64,000 nt of DNA from Pseudomonas akapageensis. Its GTDB lineage: Bacteria; Pseudomonadota; Gammaproteobacteria; Pseudomonadales; Pseudomonadaceae. The position numbers were made by a program, and so were the translations under genes. Under the pieces are notes generated by a model. The model was not told the origin of the DNA. It was given only the letters and a program-made list of their open reading frames with translations, and did no database searches. The stretch spans positions 1 to 64,000 of the forward strand of contig NZ_VXCP01000018.1 in NCBI RefSeq assembly GCF_011355085.1. The letters run 5' to 3'. Shown one piece after another: positions 34,643 to 43,697 of the stretch (positions are counted from its first letter, which is position 1; each line of letters begins with the position of its first letter).

Positions 34643-37600
34643 TCAGTGAAAATCGCGGCTGCGCACATCGAGCCCGGTCAACAGCGGCGTCAGGTCTTCC
34701 AGGCGTCGGGCGATCACGTGGCGCACGCCGTCGACCGCTTCGAAACGGCCATACACCTTCAATAACCGCGACTCGATCAGGGCCCGCCGCTGGCGCTCGG
34801 CCAGAGCCTTCCAGACCACCACATTGACCATGCCGTATTCGTCTTCCAGGGTGACGAAGGTCACTCCGCTGGCGGTCTGCGGGCGCTGGCGGCCGGTGAC
34901 CAGCCCCGCGATCGACACCACATCGCCATGCTCGGCGGCCAGCAAGCCCTGGGAGCTGCGGCACCCTCGCGCATCCAATTGGCGGCGGATCAACGTCAAG
35001 GGATGCGGCCCCAGGGTGGTGCCCACCGTCGCATAATCGCTGTACAGGTCCTGGGCCACGCTCGGCACCGGCAGCGCAACTTTCACCTCCGGCTCCCGCT
35101 CAAGCCCGGCGAACAACGGCAATTGCTGCTCCACCGCCGCCACCTCCCAGCGCGCCAGGTGCCGGTGCCCGGCCAACCCCGCCAAGGCCCCCGCATCGGC
35201 CAGCAACTCCCGGGCACGGGCATCGAGCCGGGCGCGCTCGCTGAGCTCGACCACATCGCTGAAGTCGCCCTCGCCCCGCGCCTGTTCGATGCGCCGGGCA
35301 TCGTCCTCGCGAAAGCCGCGGACCATGCGCAAGCCCAGACGAATCGCCATCTGCTCGCCCTCACTGGGCTCCAGCGTGCAATCCCAATCGCTGTACCGCA
35401 CATCCACCGGCCGGTTCTCGATACGGTGCCGCCGCGCATCCTGCAGAATCTGGTCCGGGCTGTAGAACCCCATCGGCCAACTGTTGATCAGGGCGCAGGC
35501 ATAGGCGGCCGGTTCATGGCACTTGAGCCAGCAACTGGCATAGGTCAGCAAGGCGAAACTGGCGGCATGGGACTCGGGAAAGCCATAGCTGCCAAAGCCC
35601 TTGATCTGCTCGAAGATGCGCGCGGCGAACTCGGCGCTGTAGCCACGCGCGAGCATGCCTTCGGTCAGGCGCTGCTGATGCGGCTCCAGCCCGCCGTGGC
35701 GCTTCCAGGCGGCCATGGCCCGGCGCAACTGGTCGGCTTCGCCCGGGCTGTAGCCGGCGGCGACGATGGCCAGCTCCATCACCTGCTCCTGGAACAGCGG
35801 CACGCCGAGGGTGCGCTGGAACACCTTTTTCAGTTCTTCGGAGGGGTACACCACCTCCTCCTCGTTATTGCGCCGGCGCAGGTAGGGGTGAACCATGTCG
35901 CCCTGGATCGGCCCGGGGCGCACGATCGCCACCTCGATCACCAGGTCATAGAAATTCTTCGGCTTGAGCCGAGGCAGCATCGCCATCTGCGCCCGCGACT
36001 CGATCTGGAACACGCCGATGGTGTCGGCGCGGCCGATCATTTCGTAGGTGCGCGCATCTTCGGAAGGAATGGTCGCCAGGCTCAGGTCGCGACCGCGATA
36101 ACGGCGCAGCAGATCGAAGCTGCGGCGCAGGGCACTGAGCATGCCGAGGGCGAGAATATCCACCTTGAGCAAGCCGACCAGGTCCAGGTCATCCTTGTCC
36201 CACTGGATGATGGTGCGCTCGTCCATGGCCGCATTCTCCACCGGCACCAGGGTGTCCAGCGGCTGCTCGGAAATCACGAAACCACCCGGGTGCTGGGACA
36301 GGTGCCGGGGAAAGCCGATCAACTCGCCGGTCAGTGCCAGCACCCGGCGCAGCACCGGGCTGTCCGGGTCGAAGCCGTTTTCACGCAGGCGTTCGGGTGA
36401 CGGCAGCCGGTCGCTCCAGCTGCCGCAGCAATCGGCCAGGGCGTTGATCTGATCACCGGGCAAACCCAGTACCTTGGCGATATCCCGCACAGCCCCCGAG
36501 GCATGATAGGTGCTGGCCACGGCGGTGAGCGCGGCGCGGTTGCGGCCGTAGCGCTGGAACACGTACTGCAGCACTTCTTCGCGACGCTCGTGCTCGAAGT
36601 CGACGTCGATGTCCGGCGGCTCGTTGCGCTCGCGGGACATGAAGCGCTCGAACAGCATGTTCATCCGCGCCGGGTCGATCTCGGTAATGCCCAGGGCGAA
36701 ACACACCGCCGAGTTGGCCGCCGAGCCCCGGCCCTGGCAGAGAATCTTCTGGCTGCGGGCGAAGCGCACGATATCGTGAACGGTGAGGAAATAGCTCTCG
36801 TAGCCCAGCTCGGCAATCAACGCCAACTCGCGCTCGACCAGGTCCCGGGCCTTTTGCGGCGTGCCCTCGGGCCAGCGCCAGCGCATGCCCTCCTCGCTCA
36901 AATGACGCAGCCAGGAACTGGCCGTCTGCCCTTCAGGGACCAACTCGCGGGGGTATTGATAGCGCAACTGGCCAAGGTCGAACTGGCAACGCCGGGCGAT
37001 GTGCAGCGACGCCTCCAGCAAGGCCGGCGGGTACAACTCTGCCAACTGTTCCAATGGTCGCAAGTGGCGCTCGCCATTGGCGAACAGCAAGTGCCCGGCG
37101 TCGGCCACCGTGGTGTGATGACGAATCGCGGTCATGGCATCCTGCAACGCCCGCCGTCCGCGCGCATGCATGTGCACATCGCCCGTGGCCACCGCCGGAA
37201 TTCCCACGGCAGCGGCCAGCGACAGCAACTGCTGCAAGCGCTGACGGTCATCGGGGCCACGGTGCAATTGCACGGCGAGCCACAAGCGCTCGCCGAACAC
37301 CTCGCGCAACCAGCGCCCCGGTGCGGGGTCGGTGCAACTGTGCGGCACCCACAGCGCCAGTAGCCCCTCGAGCGAGCCGCCGAAGTCCTCGCGCAACAGC
37401 TGGTACTGGCCCTTCTTCGCCCGGCGTCGGCCCAGGGTAATCACCTTGCACAGCGCCTGATAACCAGCCAGGTTCTCCGCCAGCAACACCACCTTGGGCC
37501 CGTCGTCGATCTGCATTTCACTGCCGACAATCAACGGCAGCCCGATCTCCCGAGCCACCTGCCAGGCGCGAACGATCCCGGCCAGGGTGCACTCATCGGT

Positions 37601-37720
37601 AATCGCCAGGGCTTCATACCCATGCCGCCTGGCCCGCTCGAACAACTCCCGGGCGCTCGATGCCCCGCGCTGAAAACTGAAGTTGGACAGACAATGTAGC
37701 TCCGCATATCCCAGGCTCAT
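34643..37720 (-). CDS. dnaE2: Error-prone DNA polymerase DnaE2 (ImuC)
   Basis: C-family polymerase alpha subunit of the ImuA-ImuB-DnaE2 mutasome, 1025 residues from the ATG at 37720, which overlaps the imuB stop (ATGA). An N-terminal PHP domain ([17 protein letters not shown]), the catalytic aspartates in [17 protein letters not shown] (around residue 380), a [20 protein letters not shown] segment and a C-terminal OB-fold ([12 protein letters not shown]) are clear. It carries out translesion synthesis and damage-induced mutagenesis. Expected SOS control now comes from a LexA-box copy upstream of imuB rather than from lexA2. Confidence 0.96.
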   Translation of the reverse strand: MSLGYAELHCLSNFSFQRGASSARELFERARRHGYEALAITDECTLAGIVRAWQVAREIGLPLIVGSEMQIDDGPKVVLLAENLAGYQALCKVITLGRRRAKKGQYQLLREDFGGSLEGLLALWVPHSCTDPAPGRWLREVFGERLWLAVQLHRGPDDRQRLQQLLSLAAAVGIPAVATGDVHMHARGRRALQDAMTAIRHHTTVADAGHLLFANGERHLRPLEQLAELYPPALLEASLHIARRCQFDLGQLRYQYPRELVPEGQTASSWLRHLSEEGMRWRWPEGTPQKARDLVERELALIAELGYESYFLTVHDIVRFARSQKILCQGRGSAANSAVCFALGITEIDPARMNMLFERFMSRERNEPPDIDVDFEHERREEVLQYVFQRYGRNRAALTAVASTYHASGAVRDIAKVLGLPGDQINALADCCGSWSDRLPSPERLRENGFDPDSPVLRRVLALTGELIGFPRHLSQHPGGFVISEQPLDTLVPVENAAMDERTIIQWDKDDLDLVGLLKVDILALGMLSALRRSFDLLRRYRGRDLSLATIPSEDARTYEMIGRADTIGVFQIESRAQMAMLPRLKPKNFYDLVIEVAIVRPGPIQGDMVHPYLRRRNNEEEVVYPSEELKKVFQRTLGVPLFQEQVMELAIVAAGYSPGEADQLRRAMAAWKRHGGLEPHQQRLTEGMLARGYSAEFAARIFEQIKGFGSYGFPESHAASFALLTYASCWLKCHEPAAYACALINSWPMGFYSPDQILQDARRHRIENRPVDVRYSDWDCTLEPSEGEQMAIRLGLRMVRGFREDDARRIEQARGEGDFSDVVELSERARLDARARELLADAGALAGLAGHRHLARWEVAAVEQQLPLFAGLEREPEVKVALPVPSVAQDLYSDYATVGTTLGPHPLTLIRRQLDARGCRSSQGLLAAEHGDVVSIAGLVTGRQRPQTASGVTFVTLEDEYGMVNVVVWKALAERQRRALIESRLLKVYGRFEAVDGVRHVIARRLEDLTPLLTGLDVRSRDFH

Positions 37721-39132
37721 GCGAACCAACCTTGCAGGAGCAACGGCCCCGCCTCGCCCACCACCTTATAGGCCCAACCACGCTGGCCGGAGGCGGTTTC
37801 GATCAGGTAATAATCCCGGCGCACATCGCCGCCGTCCCACCAGCCCGACTCGATGCGCTCAGGCCCGGCCAGCACCCGAGGTCGAGCCTCGGTCAGGGCG
37901 ACTGGTTCAGCCAGCAACCAACCGGGCCGCGCCACCTCGGCAACCGGCACACTGACCTTGCTCGCACTGCCCGGCCGCCAGGCGCATTCGGGTCGGTGGT
38001 CGGCATGGGCCTGCAGCGCCTGCACCGCCTCATCGCCAAGCCGGGCACGCAAGCGCTCGCGCAACTGCTCCCAGGGTTGGCTCTGCTGCGGCCGGGCATC
38101 GAACAGCTCGCCCAGGGCCGGCACGAAATTGGGCAAGTCCCGCGCCTGCAACCGCACCGCACGCACCGGCTCGGGAATGGTCACCTGCTCCAGCCGCCCA
38201 CGGGCCAATTCGAACAACATGCCCGCCTCACGCTCGGCGCCAAGCAGACCGACCACCACCTGGGTGTCCTCGGCCTGGGCATGCTCAAGATGCAAGATAA
38301 ACCGCTGCACCGCCCCATCGCGCCCGGCCAGGAACGCCGACAGATCGCTGATCAACCGCCGCAGCGGAAACAGCAACGCCTGATGGGATTCCACATCGAA
38401 ATTGAGCTCCAGCCGTGCATCGAAAAAATCCGGCGGCGTGTAATAGTCCAGCGCCTGGGCGCGCAGACCGGTCAGGCGATCCAGGTGCTGCAGCACCTGC
38501 GCCGGAAAGCGCTTGGCCAACGTCTCCCGAGGCAACGCCAGCACCTGGCTGACACTGTTCAAACCCATCCGCGCAAAGGCCCTGGCCACTTCGGCCGTGA
38601 GCCCCACCCGATCGATCGGCATCTGCCGCATCGCCTCACGGGTTTGCTCCGCATCGGTCACCGCCAACCCATCGTGCACATTGGCCAACATACGCGCCGC
38701 CACCGGATTACTCGCCAACACAATGCGATGACGAAACCCCAACCCCGTCAGTTCCTCGCGCAAACGCGCCTCGAACCGCGGCCACGGCCCGAACAACGCC
38801 AGGCTGGATTCAACCTCCAGCAACAGCACACGCGGGTAATGCAGACTGACCTGCGAACTGAAGCGATAAGCCCAGGCCGCCAGAAACTGCTGCCACTGCT
38901 CCACCGCCGCCGGGTCGTACTCCACACACTGAAAATCCCGCACCAGCGCCTGCGCCGCCGTCAGCGACTGCCCCGCGCGCAAACCCAACGCCCGCGCCGC
39001 CGGGCTGACCGCCTGCAGCACTCGACGCTGGGCCGGGCCACTGAGCAGAGCCAGCGGCGCATCCGGGTCATCACGCCGGCGCAGTACGCCGTCCAGTGCC
39101 AATTGCGGCAACAAAATACAAGCCCACAACAT
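37717..39132 (-). CDS. imuB: DNA polymerase Y-family-like protein ImuB
   Basis: 471 residues, Y-family fold without the usual catalytic acidic residues (starts [19 protein letters not shown], where active polymerases have D-x-D), as in ImuB adaptors. It has a little-finger-like region ([23 protein letters not shown]) and a C-terminal extension that contacts the beta clamp, ImuA and DnaE2. It is coupled to dnaE2 by an ATGA overlap. It is normally downstream of imuA; here it is separated from the intact imuA by a 4.5-kb bacteriocin/metallopeptidase cassette and preceded by a lexA2/imuA hybrid mini-ORF. Confidence 0.95.
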   Translation of the reverse strand: MLWACILLPQLALDGVLRRRDDPDAPLALLSGPAQRRVLQAVSPAARALGLRAGQSLTAAQALVRDFQCVEYDPAAVEQWQQFLAAWAYRFSSQVSLHYPRVLLLEVESSLALFGPWPRFEARLREELTGLGFRHRIVLASNPVAARMLANVHDGLAVTDAEQTREAMRQMPIDRVGLTAEVARAFARMGLNSVSQVLALPRETLAKRFPAQVLQHLDRLTGLRAQALDYYTPPDFFDARLELNFDVESHQALLFPLRRLISDLSAFLAGRDGAVQRFILHLEHAQAEDTQVVVGLLGAEREAGMLFELARGRLEQVTIPEPVRAVRLQARDLPNFVPALGELFDARPQQSQPWEQLRERLRARLGDEAVQALQAHADHRPECAWRPGSASKVSVPVAEVARPGWLLAEPVALTEARPRVLAGPERIESGWWDGGDVRRDYYLIETASGQRGWAYKVVGEAGPLLLQGWFA

Positions 39133-39139
39133 GGCAACC

Positions 39140-39235
39140 TCAAGACCGCCCGGCGAACGGGATCGGCGCGGTGCGGGCGCGGGTGAAGGTGGGGATTGTG
39201 GTGCTGCGGGGAGATAAAGTCGTCATGGAGTACAT
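39140..39235 (-). pseudogene. Hybrid mini-ORF: lexA2 5' end joined to imuA 3' end
   Basis: 31 codons from ATG 39235 (or 28 from 39226). The start MYSMTTLSPR matches the intact LexA2 N-terminus and the end PIPFAGRS* matches the intact ImuA C-terminus (PIPFAGRA*). The middle of both genes is gone. It retains the ImuA stop and GAGG spacing before the imuB ATG, so translational coupling to imuB is preserved. It is a scar of the recombination that split the operon. Confidence 0.85.
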
Positions 39236-39243
39236 TTGTACTC
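39228..39243. promoter_or_regulatory. LexA2 box, copy 1 (imuB-dnaE2 promoter)
   Basis: GAGTACATTTGTACTC, a perfect 7-bp-arm palindrome identical to the one overlapping the lexA2 start. It lies about 100 bp before imuB and would keep imuB-dnaE2 damage-inducible after the split. Confidence 0.8.
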
Positions 39244-39375
39244 TTGTAGGAGATTTCTGACTAGTCCCTTCGATCAGAAGGGCAAATACCTCCATGAAAT
39301 CGAGCCAAATCAAATGGATGCAGAAAGCAAAAATCGACCAGGACCAACCAATAAAACGGGCCCCCTGCGGCCCCT

Positions 39376-39417
39376 GTAGCCGCTGCCGCCAGGCTGCGCT
39401 GAGGTCCGCAGGACCTC
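39376..39417. repeat. Solo REP arm with hairpin
   Basis: GTAGCCGCTGCCGCCAGGCT and following bases (39376-39400) match the arm at 6855-6879. They are followed by the hairpin GAGGTCC-GCA-GGACCTC (39401-39417). Confidence 0.75.
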
Positions 39418-39490
39418 CATTGCGGGAATTCACCTGCCTGCAGACATGGCTGCATTTGCTCGCTTCAGCATGCGCGAACGCCAAAGAGAA

Positions 39491-39511
39491 GAGCCGCTGC
39501 GGCAGCGGCTC
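39491..39511 (-). terminator. Hairpin downstream of bacteriocin immunity gene
   Basis: GAGCCGCTGC-G-GCAGCGGCTC, a 10-bp stem. On the minus strand it is followed by TTCTCTTT. It is the likely terminator of the bacteriocin-immunity transcript, made of REP-like sequence. Confidence 0.5.
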
Positions 39512-39610
39512 AACTTGGGAAAATAATCGAGGATTTAATCGCCAGGATCAAAAAACCAGACGTCCACGAAACGACGGCTATTGATCACCAGCCTCTGGGC
39601 CAGGCGCCTG

Positions 39611-39883
39611 TCAATCAAAGGTATATTTGCCTTCGAGCATGAACGCGGGCTCTCTCCATTTGGGCCCCCTGACAATTCCGCCCCCGCTATATTTGATAAA
39701 GCCGGCGTTGCTCATACTTTTGACGACGCTCAATAGCCCCACAACATCTGTCACATGAGCATAGTTAGCTCTATTATAAAAACCATCGAGCTGAGGAAAG
39801 GAGATACCCAACTCATTCTTGGTGAAAAATAGAATTACTTCTTCAGGCTTTTCGTTGAGTACAATTGCTCTTATGATGCTCAT
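39611..39883 (-). CDS. Candidate bacteriocin immunity protein
   Basis: 90 residues, cytoplasmic, not recognised by family. It begins MSIIRAIVLNEKPEEVILFF and is AT-richer than its surroundings. Its ATG overlaps TGA of the restored bacteriocin frame (ATGA at 39880-39883), the usual toxin-immunity arrangement, and its small size suits an immunity protein. Because the toxin frame is shifted, translation of this gene now depends on its own initiation or on ribosomes terminating at 40052, well upstream. The immunity role is inferred from position. Confidence 0.72.
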   Translation of the reverse strand: MSIIRAIVLNEKPEEVILFFTKNELGISFPQLDGFYNRANYAHVTDVVGLLSVVKSMSNAGFIKYSGGGIVRGPKWREPAFMLEGKYTFD

Positions 39884-40058
39884 CGCTTTTCTCCTACCAT
39901 TTTCTTATACTCTTTTTCCCTTTGCTTTTCATCCGCCTCTATAGCGTCAGGTGTATAGAGCAATTCAAAAGCATCCTTGAGCTTGTAGTCTTCCAGTGTC
40001 GCAGAATGAGTATTATTCCAAGTGACACCATCGTCATTCGGGTATACACCGTCAGCTA
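39880..40058 (-). pseudogene. Out-of-frame C-terminal end of the bacteriocin
   Basis: If one base is removed from the five-G run (40059-40063 on the plus strand as C), the bacteriocin frame continues for about 60 codons: GVYPNDDGVTWNNTHSATLE, then a Lys/Glu-rich tail ending GEKR, with TGA overlapping the immunity ATG. WNNTHSATLEDYKL resembles conserved ends of CdiA/Rhs-type nuclease domains, so the functional C-terminus lies here, out of frame. Confidence 0.85.
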
Positions 40059-41656
40059 CCCCCTAATGTTCTGAAACGCTCCAACTCTCTGAGTTCATGA
40101 GTATAAAAACGCTTGTCGACATCCAGAATTGCCAATTCACCCCGCAGGATTTTTTCCAGGCGGTCAATCATGATGGCATTGCCGTCCGAAGGACTGAAGC
40201 GTCCCGTATGCAATTTCACCAGATCAATACCCGCTTGCGTCACTGTAGCACTGCTCCAATCCAGATCCAGGATTGCCCCCCCGGCTTTGGCGGGATTGAA
40301 TGGTCGATCACTGTACTTTCCTCTCGTGGTTGCCCCTTTATAAGGACTGTTGAAAACAACGTAGATTGGCGGCAGACCGCTCTCGACCGGAAAGCAGTAA
40401 ATGCAATCCCTGAAATCCGGCAATTCAACAGCGGGCAACGGTTCAGGCTGCACGAGCAATGGCGTCAGCGTAACGCCAGTGTAGATCGGTACCTCCGCGG
40501 GATGGGCGGGCGAAGTCGTCGAACTGCTTCCCAATTGAATAATGGGAAAGCTGAGAGTAATGGGCCGCGTATCATTAGACGTGAAACTGTAGCTACTGGT
40601 CGTCGGATCGAACACCAAGGCCCGCACTGGCACTTTTGCCGAAACGTTCCCTCCGGCCGGGGTTGCAATGAGCGTGTATTGCCCGACGTCGCCATAGATC
40701 CGATAAGGAAGGTCAATGGTTCCTTCGACAGCGGCGATTTCATTCAGGTTAGACGGCAACACCGGCAAAAGTGTGCTGCCAGGCAGGCTGAGTGTCGTCT
40801 GAGGATAGCGTTCACCGTTGCCAAGAGCGGGTGAATAGAACAAGGCTCCAATGCCAACGGCAGTAGCGCGACCGAGAAATGCTTCCCCCAATCCGCTCAA
40901 CAACTGAATTCCTTTACGGATCGCTGCTCCGAAGGTCCAACCGTTGGCGATGTGGATGACAGCAGCACCTGCTACGGTTCCAATCTGTGCGGTTTGGCCA
41001 ATAGGTAGCCTGAAGGTGTAGGCAGCTTCGCCCTTGGCCAAGGCGGAATCGATTACAGCGTCTACCTCCGTGGCAGCATCTTCCAGAATGGAAATGGCTT
41101 CGGCGAGGATTCGTTTAACGTAGGCGGCGGTCAGTGATCTCAGGAAATCTTCATAAAAACCTCGTCGATCGGCGCTATGTTCTTCTGCATCCACGTAGGC
41201 CGCAAAGAGTTCGGAACTTTCGGAACTGCCCAGTGACAGAGCATCTATGCCGAAAAAAACATTCGCCTCGTACCAGCTTTTGTTCAACCTGGCCTTTTGC
41301 AAAAGATCAACGATGAACGCTTTGTTTTTTAAAGCAACCTCCAGTGTATTGGGCTGTTGCCTATCAATGGCTGAAGCTATACGTCTCTCCAGCTCGCCTC
41401 GAACATTTGATGTACTGCCCGAAAAAGCATTCCCTATTTGACCTTGAACTGAAAGGCCTATTGCCACCAGCTTTGTGTATGCGTCGCGATCATTTTTCAC
41501 ACTTTCAACGCTGTAGGGCGTGGTGACCGGCGGAACAGCCCCATCCCAAAATAAAATACTATCGAAACCCGAAGGAAAAGTTTGACTCCCTCTCGGTGGC
41601 GCAGGCAGAGAGTCGGGCGTTATCGAAAGCGGAGGAAGAGTGATGGGTTCTTGCAT
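40052..41656 (-). CDS. S-type pyocin-like bacteriocin, C-terminally frameshifted
   Basis: 534 residues as read from ATG 41656 (GGAG 7-8 nt upstream); 591 if the frameshift is repaired. The N-terminus is proline-rich with no signal peptide. The middle is helical with a glycine/alanine-rich hydrophobic stretch. About residues 300-430 match the S-type pyocin translocation domain, ending YCFPVESGLPPIYVVFNSPY, the usual junction to the toxin module. The toxin part (TRGKYSDRPFNPAKAGG, LHTGRFSPSDGNAIMIDRLE, YTHELRELERFR) resembles CdiA/Rhs-type RNase domains. It stops early at GGS* through one extra G. It is unclear whether this inactivates it, is a read error, or reflects slippage. LexA-box copies lie on both sides. 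Confidence 0.82.
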   Translation of the reverse strand: MQEPITLPPLSITPDSLPAPPRGSQTFPSGFDSILFWDGAVPPVTTPYSVESVKNDRDAYTKLVAIGLSVQGQIGNAFSGSTSNVRGELERRIASAIDRQQPNTLEVALKNKAFIVDLLQKARLNKSWYEANVFFGIDALSLGSSESSELFAAYVDAEEHSADRRGFYEDFLRSLTAAYVKRILAEAISILEDAATEVDAVIDSALAKGEAAYTFRLPIGQTAQIGTVAGAAVIHIANGWTFGAAIRKGIQLLSGLGEAFLGRATAVGIGALFYSPALGNGERYPQTTLSLPGSTLLPVLPSNLNEIAAVEGTIDLPYRIYGDVGQYTLIATPAGGNVSAKVPVRALVFDPTTSSYSFTSNDTRPITLSFPIIQLGSSSTTSPAHPAEVPIYTGVTLTPLLVQPEPLPAVELPDFRDCIYCFPVESGLPPIYVVFNSPYKGATTRGKYSDRPFNPAKAGGAILDLDWSSATVTQAGIDLVKLHTGRFSPSDGNAIMIDRLEKILRGELAILDVDKRFYTHELRELERFRTLGGS

Positions 41657-41874
41657 AAGGTGCTCCGTGCAATAATATGAATTCCGTGAGACAGACAAGC
41701 CCCTAAGCTTTGCCGCTATAATGGGATTATTTCAATTTTAAAATATTAACTGCATTTGTCGCGCGCGGAAATCGGATTTAAATTTAAGTAATTCCTGAGA
41801 TTCCCAGCAAAACATTCTTACAGCGAAGGTGCCGAATTCACTCGGCTATATGCGGGCTGCATTTTGTCATCATG

Positions 41875-41890
41875 GAGCACATCTACACTC
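41875..41890. promoter_or_regulatory. Degenerate LexA2-box copy upstream of bacteriocin
   Basis: GAGCACATCTACACTC in the context CATGGAGCAC...CTCTTGTAGGAGATTTC, clearly related to the lexA2 promoter segments at 39224 and 44921, but three substitutions break the palindrome. It lies about 220 bp before the bacteriocin ATG. Whether it still binds LexA2 is uncertain. Confidence 0.55.
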
Positions 41891-41951
41891 TTGTAGGAGA
41901 TTTCGGGCGACCCCCTCTGACTGATATTAATTCGTTTCAACGTAATACCAC

Positions 41952-41965
41952 CCAGCAAATGCTGG
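41952..41965. promoter_or_regulatory. Palindrome upstream of Xre-ImmA gene
   Basis: CCAGCA-AA-TGCTGG, 80 bp before the ImmA/IrrE gene, is a candidate binding site for its Xre domain. Confidence 0.4.
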
Positions 41966-42046
41966 ATATTTAGCGCGCTCCCTTACATTGACCTTGTCGC
42001 TCACGCCCACCTATAGTCACTCAATCCACATGCCACCCATGCCCCC

Positions 42047-43213
42047 ATGAGCCAAGCCGCCCTTATCAACCCCACGCTACTCACCTGGTCCCGCGAGCGC
42101 GCCGGCCTTAGCGCTGAGGATGTGGCCAAAAAACTGCCCACGAAACCGGGTCGCGTTCTGGAATGGGAGGCTGGCGCAAGCAAACCCACGTTCAAGCAGG
42201 CACAGCACTGGGCAAACATCGCCCACGTTCCGTTTGGTTTTCTCTTTCTCAAGGAGCCACCGGCCGAAAGTCTGCCCCTGCCAGATCTGCGTACGGTAGG
42301 CGGCGTTGCACCGTTGCGTCCCAGCCTCAACTTGCTGGATACAGTGAAGGACGTGCTACGCAAACAGGCGTGGTACCTGGAGTACCTACAGGAACAGGAC
42401 AGCGCTCCCCTGCCCTTCGTTGGCAGGTTCACAACCCAGACTTCGGTCAAGGACGTGGTGGCCGATATCCGACACACCCTGGGAGTAGATCCTGAAGCGT
42501 CGCGCCTGAACCATGACGCTTATGTACGCACCTTGATCGATGCCGCCGAAGCTGTCGGCATACTAGTCATGCGCAGCGGCATTGCCCTGGGCAATACTCA
42601 CCGCAAGCTGGATGTTGCCGAGTTCCGAGGCTTCGCCATCAGCAACGCCCTGGCACCTGTCGTGTTCATCAACAGTGCCGACGCCGACAGCGCCCGCCTG
42701 TTTACGCTGATGCACGAACTTGCCCATATCTGGATCGGCAGCAGCGGCGTGTCCGATGGCGGCAACCCCGGCGGTCGCCGCGAAGAAGCCTTTTGCAATG
42801 CCGTGGCTGGAGAGTTTCTCGCCCCTGAGCAAGCGTTCCGAGCAGCCTGGAAGAACGACATCGACTGGCAGGACAACTTGGCCCCGCTGGCCGCTCACTT
42901 CCACGTCAGCACATTGGTGATCGGTCACCGCGCGCGTGACCTGGGTTACATCAGCAACGATCAATACGGGCTCTACTACCGCCAAATACTCCGAGCCTTC
43001 CAGGACAAGGATGGCGGCGGTGGTGATTACTACCGCACCGCAAAAGCCAAAAACAGCGCACGCTTGAGCAGAGCCGTAGTGACAGAAGCAATGAGCGGCC
43101 AGATGCTGCTACGCGATGCGGGCAGACTGCTCGGCGTGCAACCTGCCAACCTTAAGACCTATGCCAACAAGCTCACGGATGAAGCATCTACTAGACGCCA
43201 ACACCCTCATTGA
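42047..43213 (+). CDS. Xre-domain ImmA/IrrE metallopeptidase
   Basis: 388 residues. An N-terminal Xre-type HTH (LLTWSRERAGLSAEDVAKKL, then RVLEWEAGASKPTFKQA) is fused to an ImmA/IrrE zinc peptidase with HELAHIWIG at about residue 223 and a downstream EEAFCNAVAGEFLAP helix carrying the third ligand. Such proteins cleave repressors or act in toxin-antitoxin modules. The 3' end overlaps the following PIN-like gene by 35 bp, so the two work as a pair. There is no good Shine-Dalgarno. The pair is inserted between imuA and the bacteriocin. Confidence 0.9.
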   Translation: MSQAALINPTLLTWSRERAGLSAEDVAKKLPTKPGRVLEWEAGASKPTFKQAQHWANIAHVPFGFLFLKEPPAESLPLPDLRTVGGVAPLRPSLNLLDTVKDVLRKQAWYLEYLQEQDSAPLPFVGRFTTQTSVKDVVADIRHTLGVDPEASRLNHDAYVRTLIDAAEAVGILVMRSGIALGNTHRKLDVAEFRGFAISNALAPVVFINSADADSARLFTLMHELAHIWIGSSGVSDGGNPGGRREEAFCNAVAGEFLAPEQAFRAAWKNDIDWQDNLAPLAAHFHVSTLVIGHRARDLGYISNDQYGLYYRQILRAFQDKDGGGGDYYRTAKAKNSARLSRAVVTEAMSGQMLLRDAGRLLGVQPANLKTYANKLTDEASTRRQHPH

Positions 43214-43676
43214 AGCCAAGAATCGCTATTACGGCATGACCATCTGCCCCGGGTTTTGGTCGTGGCTGCTTCTCCAAAACCAGGCACTCGAATTGGCCAG
43301 CATCATCTCCGTCAAAGACGAGTTGACCAGAGGCAAGGACGACCTGGCCGAATGGGCCAAAGACAATGCAACCCTGTTTCACGACATCAGCGATGACTCA
43401 ACACAGGCTGCATTTGGTCAAATCGTTGCGGCCATTGCAGAACAGAGTGGCAGGATGAAGGTCGGTGCGCTGGATGAGTTTCTCGCCGGTGCCGATCCCT
43501 GGCTGATTGCTAAAGCCATGACCACGGGGGCAACCGTTGTTACCCATGAAGTGCTGAATCGGGAAGTGAAGCGCAAGTTCATCATCCCGAATGTGTGCGA
43601 GATGTTCGGCGTTCCGTATATGAACACTTTTGAGTTGCTGAACAAGCTTGAGGCGCGGTTGGTGCTGGCAAGTTGA
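43179..43676 (+). CDS. DUF4411/PIN-like protein (putative toxin partner)
   Basis: 165 residues from ATG 43179. PIN-type opening KHLLDANTLIEAKNRYYG with the first acidic residue at position 6, a central ADPWLIAKAMTTGATVVTHE carrying further acidic residues, and KRKFIIPNVCEMFGVPYMNTFELL at the end. This matches the DUF4411 family, which accompanies Xre-ImmA proteins in predicted toxin-antitoxin or defence modules. It is probably an RNase. It overlaps the metallopeptidase gene and ends about 20 bp from the convergent imuA stop. Confidence 0.85.
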   Translation: MKHLLDANTLIEAKNRYYGMTICPGFWSWLLLQNQALELASIISVKDELTRGKDDLAEWAKDNATLFHDISDDSTQAAFGQIVAAIAEQSGRMKVGALDEFLAGADPWLIAKAMTTGATVVTHEVLNREVKRKFIIPNVCEMFGVPYMNTFELLNKLEARLVLAS

Positions 43677-43697
43677 TCTGCCAGGTACACAGCAACC

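Larger units (their letters stand above)
41657..42046. other. Divergent intergenic region of bacteriocin and Xre-ImmA genes
   Basis: 390 bp, AT-rich for this genome. It contains the degenerate LexA-box copy (41875-41890) and the palindrome CCAGCA-AA-TGCTGG (41952-41965), which may be the autoregulatory site of the Xre protein. The bacteriocin promoter should lie in the AT-rich 41700-41760 part. I see no gene here. Confidence 0.55.

Noticed and set aside
34928..36400. 490-codon plus-strand frame opposite dnaE2
   Set aside because: Shadow of a clear DnaE2 polymerase with intact catalytic aspartates.
37732..39186. 484-codon plus-strand frame opposite imuB
   Set aside because: Gln/Arg/His-rich antisense of ImuB with no domain character.
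39611..39883. Immunity candidate considered as part of a separate toxin-antitoxin pair
   Set aside because: Its start overlaps the restored bacteriocin stop exactly, which fits a toxin-immunity pair better.
41660..41870. Search for a classical LexA1 box (CTG-N10-CAG) or PrtN P-box in front of the bacteriocin
   Set aside because: None convincing was readable; only the decayed LexA2-type copy is present, so the induction route remains open.
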